A stretch of DNA of 8,804 nt from Clostridiales bacterium (GTDB lineage Bacteria > Bacillota > Clostridia > Oscillospirales > Acutalibacteraceae): NCBI GenBank assembly GCA_019421725.1, contig JAHZES010000016.1, forward strand, positions 1-8,804, written 5' to 3'. Below are positions 1-4,271 of the stretch, piece by piece (position 1 is the first letter of the stretch; every line of letters starts with the position of its first letter). A program made the position numbers and the translations under genes. Below the pieces are notes generated by a model. It was not told where the DNA came from. It saw nothing but the letters and a program-made list of their open reading frames with translations, and searched no databases.

Positions 1-534
1 AACGTAAATCGGTTCTTCCTGTTCGCAAAGCGACTTCAGGTCGGTGACCATGGCGGACATTCCGGAAACAAAGCACTGCTTTCCGGCGATGCTGCGAATC
101 TGGCGGACGGCTTCCATCGTTTCGTCGGCGGAGGTGGCGGTGTCAAAGAAGACGGCCATCATGGTAGTGTCGCCGTTGTTGAACGCATCGTAATATTTTT
201 GCGGAAGGAGTTCCATCGGAATGGAGATATCGGCAAGGTCGTCGTACCAGAGCACAGTGGAAACGTGGTCGACCTGCTCAAATTTTTTCTCCAGCGTAAC
301 GGTGTCTTTTTCGCTCATTCCTTCTGCCATAACGAGAGAAAAGCCGCCTTTTCAGAATTCGTCCAGCAGAATATTCTGCCCCTGCACAGTATCGATGTTT
401 TCGGGGAGATAGTCGAGCACGTCGTAGTTAATGCGGGTGTTCACCATACCGAATACCGAAGGCAGCAGGAGCAAGATGCCCAGAACCAGAATCGGAACCC
501 GGTGTTTGACCACCCATTTGCCGAAGCGAATCAT
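1..534 (-). pseudogene. MMPL/RND-type membrane transporter, 5' part, interrupted by in-frame TGA
   Basis: The gene starts at the ATG at 534-532 and its frame is open to the window edge (178 codons) except for a TGA at 354-352, codon 61. The first 60 residues have a basic start (MIRFGKWVVKHR), one hydrophobic membrane helix (about 13-30) and the early periplasmic motif NYDVLDYLPEN, all typical of the clostridial MMPL family of proton-driven exporters. After the stop the frame continues as KGGFSLVMAEGMSEKD, then WYDDLADISIPMELLP and AGKQCFVSGMSAMVTD, still clearly MMPL-like. From memory of the family, the stop sits where a Gly (DEFGKG) is usual, so one GGA-to-TGA change would explain it. The upstream tetR on the same strand suggests a regulated exporter of lipophilic compounds or drugs. 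It is either a recent pseudogene or a sequence error; the rest of the gene lies outside. Confidence 0.8.
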
Positions 535-649
535 AATAAACGATCATCCTTTCCTATGAAAAACGGTCGGTGCGGCCGGCGCCGCGCTGATCGGTGTGAA
601 GGCGTTTCGGTCCGCCGAATCAACGGCGCCTTTTTAGGGATTCACATTT

Positions 650-678
650 ATTATAAGCAAAGAGGTTTCCTGTTTCCA
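650..678 (-). promoter_or_regulatory. Promoter for the MMPL transporter gene
   Basis: On the minus strand there is a perfect TATAAT at 655-650 with 17 bases to a weak -35 box, TGGAAA at 678-673. It lies just past the tetR terminator and about 115 bases before the transporter ATG. The long leader contains GC-rich self-complementary blocks (GGCGCCG near 623-629 and CGGCGCC near 575-582) that could pair. The ribosome site is weak and far (GGAAAGG about 13 bases before the ATG). The good -10 and poor -35 fit a promoter under control, but this is inference. Confidence 0.5.
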
Positions 679-683
679 CCAAC

Positions 684-718
684 AAAAAAAACGCAGTGTT
701 CAAATTTTGAACACTGCG
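684..718 (-). terminator. Rho-independent terminator after tetR
   Basis: A perfect inverted repeat has arms 692-704 and 706-718 (13 bp each, half CGCAGTGTTCAAA) around one base. On the minus strand it is followed by eight T (691-684). It begins 25 bases after the tetR stop codon. The shape and T tail fit an intrinsic terminator. Because the symmetry is perfect and it lies 13 bp upstream of the transporter -35 box, it could also be a repressor operator. Confidence 0.75.
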
Positions 719-743
719 CAAAAATTGATTAATTTTCAGACAT

Positions 744-1331
744 TTATGCCCGTTTGTCTAGTCTTTCACAATCTGCCTGCTCTCCGCTGCGCTCCAATGC
801 CTGCCGGATGCTGCCGTGGAACAGGACTTCCAGCCGGCTGATCCGTTCCGCAAAATCGGATTTCATTTCCAAGCAGATCCACTCCAGGATCATGCCGACA
901 ATCGCATACTTGTAAAAATCCACCACAAACTGCAGATCCTCTGTCGTTGGACTCAGCCCCTCGGCTTTTTTTTGCACAAAATTGAGCATTACGCGGTCAA
1001 CGACCCCGTAAAGATACCGTTCCAGCTGCTCGCGGTTCAGCGAGGTGTACAGGTGACGCACAGCGGTCTTGTTTTCGAATATAAACTGCACCGATTCCAG
1101 AAAGGCCTCATGCCAGGTTGAAAAATCGCGGTGTTCGTCCAATACCCGGTTCAGCTCCGTCTGGAACAGTTGGTCCAGCAGATCGTAAATATCCTGAAAA
1201 TAATAATAAAAGGTGTTGCGATTAACGCCGCACTCCTCAACAATATCCTTTACGGTAATTTTATCCAGTGGATGCTCGCCGAGCAGTTTGATAAAGGCTT
1301 CCATAATCGCACGCTTGGTGAACTGAGCCAT
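744..1331 (-). CDS. TetR/AcrR-family transcriptional regulator
   Basis: The product is a 195-residue protein with the usual TetR layout. The N-terminal helix-turn-helix lies at about residues 8-50, with the recognition segment ITVKDIVEECGVNRNTFYYYF at 25-45 (ITVKDIVEECGV then NRNTFYYYF). A helical ligand and dimer domain follows (about 60-185), resembling the C-terminal domain found in DhaS-like regulators. The start was set at the ATG at 1331-1329 because GGAGGG lies five bases before it; an in-frame TTG at 1346 would add five residues but has no such site. The gene sits directly upstream of an MMPL transporter on the same strand, the usual arrangement for a local repressor of an efflux pump. 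A near-palindrome at 1363-1384, upstream of the start, may be its own operator. The ligand is unknown. Confidence 0.9.
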   Translation of the reverse strand: MAQFTKRAIMEAFIKLLGEHPLDKITVKDIVEECGVNRNTFYYYFQDIYDLLDQLFQTELNRVLDEHRDFSTWHEAFLESVQFIFENKTAVRHLYTSLNREQLERYLYGVVDRVMLNFVQKKAEGLSPTTEDLQFVVDFYKYAIVGMILEWICLEMKSDFAERISRLEVLFHGSIRQALERSGEQADCERLDKRA

Positions 1332-1362
1332 AAAGTCCCTCCGCAATCGTTTTTTGCAGCTT

Positions 1363-1384
1363 GGTAATAAAAATTGTTTTTACC
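1363..1384. promoter_or_regulatory. Candidate TetR operator upstream of tetR
   Basis: This is a 22-bp imperfect palindrome, GGTAATAAAAA followed by TTGTTTTTACC, with 9 of 11 positions symmetric. It lies 32 bases upstream of the tetR start codon, where autorepression operators of this family usually occur. No strong -35/-10 pair was seen beside it. AT-rich sequence gives such symmetry fairly often by chance. Confidence 0.3.
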
Positions 1385-1389
1385 CGGGG

Positions 1390-1548
1390 TCACAGCCTGA
1401 AATGCTTTCCCGGGGCGCTGCAGTCAAAGAACCGCTCCGCCGACATGAACTGCGGAAAAAGCATCACCGCAACTTGATGGTAGTCTGAAATTTCATGAAG
1501 CAATTCGAACGGGATATTTGTGTCAACAACAATCTTTTGTCCGGCTTT
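1390..1548 (-). pseudogene. Possible decayed gene fragment (about 53 codons)
   Basis: On the minus strand, a frame bounded by TAA (1551-1549) and TGA (1392-1390) reads as protein-like sequence: KIVVDTNIPFELLHEISDY, then HQVAVMLFPQFMSAERFFD. It has balanced composition and alternating hydrophobic strands, unlike the AT-rich non-coding DNA on both sides. It has no start codon near its beginning, no ribosome site, and stops in frame on both sides, so it cannot be an intact gene. It resembles the middle of a nucleotide-binding or small-molecule kinase type protein, but I do not recognise the family securely. Otherwise the stretch 1385-1600 shows no gene. Confidence 0.35.
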
Positions 1549-1592
1549 TTACAGCGGTTTATTTTACCGATTCTATTTTACCACATCTTTAT

Positions 1593-1632
1593 AAAAAAAT
1601 CAAAACCGGAATGCCGGCTGCGCTCCGGTTTT
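1593..1632 (-). terminator. Second terminator-like hairpin, minus strand
   Basis: Arms AAAACCGGA (1602-1610) and TCCGGTTTT (1624-1632) form a 9-bp stem with a 13-base loop. On the minus strand it is followed by a T-rich tract (1599-1593). It lies downstream of another terminator and would act as a back-up for the ferritin-like gene. Confidence 0.55.
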
Positions 1633-1660
1633 CTCTGAGAGGAAAGGATAGCGGCAGAGG

Positions 1661-1703
1661 CAAAAAGAAAGGGATGGCCGAGACTTTCCTCAGCCATCCC
1701 TTT
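1661..1703 (-). terminator. Rho-independent terminator of the ferritin-like gene
   Basis: Perfect 11-bp arms AAAGGGATGGC (1668-1678) and GCCATCCCTTT (1693-1703) enclose a 14-base loop. On the minus strand the hairpin is followed by TTTCTTTTTG. It starts four bases after the stop codon of the gene at 1707-1910, strong support that this small gene is expressed. Confidence 0.8.
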
Positions 1704-1706
1704 AAA

Positions 1707-1910
1707 TTACATTTCCTGCAAAACCTCAAGCAAACTGGCCGCATGCAGAGCTTCATCCTTTGCAAACCGTGCAAACATTTCCGTAAGTCTTTTGTCGGAT
1801 GTTATCTCATGAGTGTATCCCTGATAATCGCGTACAAGCTCGGTGGAATTCTGCCAAGCTCGGAGCACTCTGTCTCTGTTTGTAATCTGCAGATGTTTTT
1901 TTTCGTCCAC
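1707..1910 (-). CDS. Small ferritin-like (rubrerythrin-type half) protein
   Basis: This is a 67-residue, mostly helical protein. It reads as two helices: residues 13-33 (DRVLRAWQNSTELVRDYQGY) and 43-66 (TEMFARFAKDEALHAASLLEVLQ). The second contains an ExxH pair (E53, H56) as in ferritin/rubrerythrin metal sites. Only one such motif is present, so a di-iron site would need dimerisation, or the protein may not bind metal. Short ferritin-like proteins of this size are common in Clostridia, but their role is not well defined. The start is GTG at 1910-1908, chosen because the site GGGAGGTGA lies seven bases before it; the overlapping longer frame from 2086 has no such support. It has its own strong terminator. 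I saw no convincing promoter between it and position 2030. Confidence 0.75.
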   Translation of the reverse strand: MDEKKHLQITNRDRVLRAWQNSTELVRDYQGYTHEITSDKRLTEMFARFAKDEALHAASLLEVLQEM

Positions 1911-2039
1911 GCGTTAATCACCTCCCGTCGGTTATTGTTGTCACAAAACCTGTGCTTATACAGGCCGAAGCGTTTTGTTGCTCCAAGCGAAACCGGGAGG
2001 TTATCATTTGAATAGCTTGGGCAATAAAAATCCGTTGAA

Positions 2040-2778
2040 ATGCAGCTCAATGAAAATAAGCAGACAAACAGCACGGAAATCTGCAAGCTGTTTGGCGTTC
2101 CTCCGTCCGTCCTGCTCGGGGGCGCTACGGAGCAGGATAAAGCGAATTACGTTGATATGATCGTGGATCTTTTAACGGCCATTGAGACGTCTCTGGACCG
2201 TGATTTGCTGCTTGAACGCGAAAAGCCCGACATGTATTGGGCGTTTGATACAAAGGAGCTGACGCGCGGAAGCATCCGGGAGCGTTTTTCCGCTTACGGT
2301 GTGGCGCTGCAGAATAATATCATGCAGGTGGACGAGGTCCGCGAGCTGGAGGATCTTCCGCCCACCGGGTTCCGCTATTTCCGGCTCGGCCTGCAGGACG
2401 TGCTGCTTGACCAGAATACCGGCTTGATTTATACGCCGAATACCAACGCATGGGCAAAAATGAACCAAAAGGCATTGAAAAATCCGGAGGATAGCGGTAC
2501 AATGGAACCGAGGGCGAACCCGTACCACGATGAAAAGGGCAGGTTTGCAAGCGCCGGAGCGGGAAAAACAAAATATGCGCCGTCGCAGCGCCGTAATAAT
2601 GCGGGGATCTCGGTTGGAAAAAAAGAAATACGCAAAGCTCTGCGGGATTCTCAATACACAGTATCCTGGATTAAAGGCCGGTGAAAAGTGCACGATTTGG
2701 GATGCGACACACCAGTACCATGTGACGGCAGACGGATTCGGCGGAATGACGATACAGCGCAAAACAAAAATCAAATGA
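2040..2778 (+). pseudogene. Phage portal protein (HK97 type), C-terminal remnant with frameshift
   Basis: Residues 1-140 from the ATG at 2040 match the end of an HK97-type portal, the ring through which phage DNA enters the capsid: NSTEICKLFGVPPSVL, the helical clip/stem part, then LGLQDVLLDQNTGLIYTPNTN. About two thirds of a normal portal (roughly 400 residues) is missing; in-frame TAA at 2025-2027 limits it and no ribosome site is seen, so the ATG is probably internal. After a linker comes NPYHDEKGRF (about 160-169), a motif that often begins C-terminal extensions of phage head proteins. At an A7 run (2618-2624) the frame shifts: the original frame stops at 2684, while the +1 frame continues as KKYAKLCGILNTQYPGLKAG to TGA at 2776-2778. 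One extra A explains this. No other head or packaging gene is nearby, so it is a prophage scrap. Confidence 0.75.
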
Positions 2779-2791
2779 GGAAGTGAGAAAT

Positions 2792-3070
2792 ATGAGCGAG
2801 GCAATGGAAACAGAATGGGTAAAACTGGTTAAAGAACGATACGAGCCGGATCCCGGTGTTGAAGTGTCATACCAAGATGAAAATGAGTTTCTTTTTCTTA
2901 TCAACGCTCCGGAACAGTATGAGGTGGAGCCGCAAATGCTGGAATACGCCAAGAAGCATCCGGAGGCGACGGCGCATCAATTGGTGGAGTATTTAGATCA
3001 GATCGCACCTCCGGGTCTGCCGCCATGCGCGTCGGAATGGGACGACGATGATGACGATGACGACGAATAA
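2792..3070 (+). CDS. Small, very acidic hypothetical protein with Asp-rich tail
   Basis: The product is 92 residues and starts at the ATG at 2792 (MSEAMETEWVKLV), with AGGAAG about nine bases before it; a GTG at 2783 in the same frame overlaps that site and is less likely. It begins 13 bases after the stop of the shifted portal frame, so the two were probably co-transcribed. It has no membrane segment and no signal peptide. The body is amphipathic helical (WVKLVKERY; MLEYAKKHPEATAHQLVEYL) and the tail is WDDDDDDDDE, encoded by a run of GAC/GAT codons at 3042-3068. The strong negative charge and its place after a phage head-protein extension would suit an accessory or neutralising partner, but this is inference; I do not recognise the family. 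A strong terminator follows directly. Confidence 0.65.
   Translation: MSEAMETEWVKLVKERYEPDPGVEVSYQDENEFLFLINAPEQYEVEPQMLEYAKKHPEATAHQLVEYLDQIAPPGLPPCASEWDDDDDDDDE
3042..3068 (+). repeat. GAC/GAT codon run encoding poly-Asp tail
   Basis: Eight Asp codons in GAC/GAT mixture followed by GAA form a 27-base near-trinucleotide repeat at the 3' end of the acidic gene. Such runs can change length by slippage, so tail length may differ among strains. Confidence 0.7.
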
Positions 3071-3074
3071 CCCG

Positions 3075-3100
3075 AAACCACCTTTCGCAGGTGGTTTTTT
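3075..3100 (+). terminator. Rho-independent terminator after the acidic gene
   Basis: Arms AAACCACCT (3075-3083) and AGGTGGTTT (3089-3097) form a 9-bp stem with a 5-base loop, followed by T to 3100. It lies five bases after the stop at 3070 and closes the portal/acidic gene unit. Confidence 0.9.
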
Positions 3101-3106
3101 ATACGC

Positions 3107-3130
3107 AAATTCGCAAGCGCTTGCGAATTT
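3107..3130. promoter_or_regulatory. 24-bp perfect palindrome, LacI/GalR-type operator look
   Basis: The half-site AAATTCGCAAGC is followed directly by its exact complement, with no centre base. The core GCAAGCGCTTGC, with a central CG flanked by AAG/CTT, resembles operators of LacI/GalR-family regulators. It has no T tail, so it is not a terminator. It lies 71 bases upstream of the GTG of the CPCC gene and could control a promoter there, but no clear -35/-10 pair was found. No LacI-type gene is in the window. Confidence 0.5.
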
Positions 3131-3200
3131 CAAAACCGAATCAAGCATCATATGCAAGACAGAACACCTGTCGATGCAGATACTGATCGGAGGGTCAAAA

Positions 3201-3464
3201 GTGAGTAAAAATGCGAAATACCCTTGCCCCGTGTGCGGTGAGAAAACATTGGACGGAGAAGCTACACACGACACATGTTCTGTTTGTGGCTGGGAAGATG
3301 AGCGGTATCAGCGGGAGCACCCGGATGAAAAGTGTGCAAACGGAGACTAGACATTAAATGAGGCGAAAAAAGCGTGGAGTTCAGGCAAAGAGCTTTCAAA
3401 GTGGTTTCCCAACCCAAACGCAAAAAAGAAAATCGCATCAAACAGTTCAAAAACGGCTATTTGA
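3201..3464 (+). pseudogene. CPCC-type cysteine-rich zinc-ribbon protein, interrupted by TAG
   Basis: The start is the GTG at 3201, with GGAGGG six bases before it. The protein begins with a two-knuckle zinc ribbon: CPVCG (residues about 9-13) and CSVCGWEDE (about 26-34), the pattern of the CPCC family of small bacterial proteins of unknown function. A TAG at 3348-3350 cuts it at 49 residues, but the frame continues after it as TLNEAKKAWSSGKELSKWF and ends at TGA 3462-3464 (87 codons with the TAG). In family members the ribbon is normally followed by a (S/T)LNEAKKAW-like helix, so the downstream part belongs to the same gene and the TAG is a lesion (for example from TAC or TGG). The short ribbon alone could still fold. 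It lies just after the phage scrap and may belong to it. Confidence 0.7.
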
Positions 3465-3474
3465 TACGATTTTC
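3428..3474. terminator. Long hairpin between convergent CPCC and GNAT genes
   Basis: Arms GAAAATCGCATCAAA (3428-3442) and TTTGATACGATTTTC (3460-3474) pair over 15 positions with one mismatch, with a 17-base loop. It covers the end of the CPCC frame and lies 65 bases after the GNAT stop on the other strand. On the minus strand a T6 tract follows, so it may end GNAT transcription; it may work in both directions. Confidence 0.5.
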
Positions 3475-3538
3475 TGTAAATGGGTTATAAAAAGATATTC
3501 CCGTCAGTTTTGTGTATGACTTTGAACTCTCATAATAA

Positions 3539-3931
3539 TTAATTGCTTCTGTAGGTTTCCATTTGTCCGCAAAGCATATGATAGAAACCAAACTTTTCGT
3601 AGAACGGCTTTAAACTCTCTTCGAAAATAACAGAAATCATATATATATGTTTTTCTTTCAGACACTTGATCATCTTATTCATTAATTCGGTGCCGATGCC
3701 ATTTCCCTGATAATCCGGATGAACCATCAAATCCTGGATATAAGCGTCCGTAACGCCATTTGACACACAGTCAATATATCCGACGAGTGCATCTTTTTCA
3801 TAGGCGGCGATATGATAATACGATGTTAATAATGGGCTTTTATACTCGCTTTCCATTCTGCACCAACCCACTGCTTCACGCAGATCCAATAAGGCTTTTA
3901 CAGATACAATTTTATTTTCTTCATATTTCAT
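3539..3931 (-). CDS. GNAT-family N-acetyltransferase
   Basis: The product is a 130-residue single-domain acetyltransferase. The acetyl-CoA pyrophosphate loop is clear: DLMVHPDYQGNGIGTELM at residues 67-84, with the Q-x-x-G-x-G type motif QGNGIG at 75-80. The late motif LKPFYEKFGFY (107-117) gives the second acetyl-CoA contact and the C-terminal strand. Length is normal for a compact GNAT. The start is the ATG at 3931, with GTGGAGG nine bases before it, and a near-consensus promoter lies upstream. The substrate cannot be told from sequence; small stand-alone GNATs modify amines, amino acids, antibiotics or protein N-termini. It is convergent with the CPCC gene and alone in its transcript. It seems intact, unlike its left neighbours. 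Confidence 0.9.
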   Translation of the reverse strand: MKYEENKIVSVKALLDLREAVGWCRMESEYKSPLLTSYYHIAAYEKDALVGYIDCVSNGVTDAYIQDLMVHPDYQGNGIGTELMNKMIKCLKEKHIYMISVIFEESLKPFYEKFGFYHMLCGQMETYRSN

Positions 3932-3958
3932 TTCGTATTCGCCTCCACTTTTTTACTC

Positions 3959-3986
3959 ATTATACTACAGTTAACAGAAAAATCAA
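3959..3986 (-). promoter_or_regulatory. Promoter of the GNAT gene
   Basis: On the minus strand TTGATT (3986-3981) and a perfect TATAAT (3964-3959) are separated by 16 bases. The predicted start is about 20 bases before the acetyltransferase ATG, giving a short leader that holds the GGAGG site. Confidence 0.75.
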
Positions 3987-3999
3987 CGGAGGAGCCGTT

Positions 4000-4053
4000 G
4001 TATATCATCATTACGAAAGCCGATACAGCCTTGCTGATATACCATTGCTTTCG
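4000..4053. other. Two interleaved inverted repeats (possible pseudoknot)
   Basis: GTATATCA (4000-4007) pairs with TGATATAC (4035-4042), and CGAAAGC (4014-4020) pairs with GCTTTCG (4047-4053). The arms alternate A-B-A'-B', the order of an H-type pseudoknot. The spacer between the GNAT promoter and the tRNA terminator contains no gene. Whether it is transcribed is not known; a weak plus-strand TATACT at 3961-3966 is the only hint. Confidence 0.3.
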
Positions 4054-4061
4054 GAATGGAT

Positions 4062-4093
4062 AAAAAAAATCCAAGCCTTTTGGCTTGGATTTT
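4062..4093 (-). terminator. Rho-independent terminator of tRNA-Arg
   Basis: Arms AAAATCCAAGCC (4066-4077) and GGCTTGGATTTT (4082-4093) form a 12-bp stem with a 4-base loop. On the minus strand it runs into eight T (4069-4062). It begins two bases after the tRNA CCA end. Confidence 0.9.
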
Positions 4094-4094
4094 C

Positions 4095-4171
4095 TGGCGC
4101 GCCCGGAGGGACTCGAACCCGCGACCTCTTGATTCGTAGTCAAGCACTCTATCCAGCTGAGCTACGAGCGC
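4095..4171 (-). tRNA. tRNA-Arg (anticodon ACG)
   Basis: This is a 77-base tRNA with encoded CCA. The acceptor stem GCGCTCG pairs with CGGGCGC (one G-T pair), then discriminator G and CCA. The D-arm is AGCTCAGCTGGATAGAGT; the anticodon stem CTTGA/TCAAG encloses loop CTACGAA, giving anticodon ACG, read as ICG after A-to-I change by TadA for CGU/CGC/CGA Arg codons. The T-arm is CGGGTTCGAGTCCCT-like with the GTTCGAG loop. It has its own promoter and terminator, so it is a single-gene unit downstream of cinA on the same strand. tRNA genes are common integration sites and a phage scrap lies about 1.3 kb away, but no repeat of the tRNA 3' end was seen. Confidence 0.97.
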
Positions 4172-4173
4172 AT

Positions 4174-4196
4174 AAGCACTTGTTTTTTAAGTGCTT
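4174..4196 (-). other. Hairpin in the tRNA-Arg 5' leader
   Basis: Arms AAGCACTT (4174-4181) and AAGTGCTT (4189-4196) pair perfectly over 8 bp around a 7-base loop. It lies two bases before the mature tRNA 5' end and after the predicted start near 4194, so almost the whole leader would be a hairpin that RNase P removes. No T tail follows, so it is not a normal terminator for cinA. Confidence 0.5.
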
Positions 4197-4200
4197 GACT

Positions 4201-4229
4201 ATTCTATCACATCGCCGCGGAAAATGCAA
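4201..4229 (-). promoter_or_regulatory. Promoter of tRNA-Arg
   Basis: On the minus strand TTGCAT (4229-4224), 17 bases, then TAGAAT (4206-4201). It is placed about 30 bases before the tRNA 5' end. It overlaps nothing, lying between the cinA stop (4272) and the tRNA. Confidence 0.65.
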
Positions 4230-4271
4230 GTCCCAATTTTAAATTCGGTCAATTTTCTTTGCCCGTTTTGT

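Noticed and set aside
352..354. TGA read as glycine or selenocysteine
   Set aside because: cinA and the MORN gene end in TGA as normal stops, so the code is standard. A Gly position in a transporter is not a selenocysteine site.
199..732. 177-codon frame on the plus strand opposite the MMPL gene
   Set aside because: It is antisense to a clear MMPL frame, crosses the terminator and promoter, has His/Gln/Arg-rich composition without domains, and no ribosome site.
1518..2015. 165-codon plus-strand frame
   Set aside because: It runs across both minus-strand terminators and the ferritin-like gene and has no protein-like pattern or ribosome site.
2618..2624. Programmed frameshift at the A7 run
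   Set aside because: The needed shift is +1, whereas A-rich slippery runs mainly give -1 shifts in bacteria; the gene is already truncated, so a simple one-base insertion is a better explanation.
2172..2804. 210-codon minus-strand frame
   Set aside because: Shadow of the portal remnant; composition rich in Arg/Cys/Phe with no domain.
4095..4171. tRNA-Arg as attachment site of the phage remnant
   Set aside because: No copy of the tRNA 3' end was found elsewhere in the window, no integrase is present, and an intact GNAT gene lies between.
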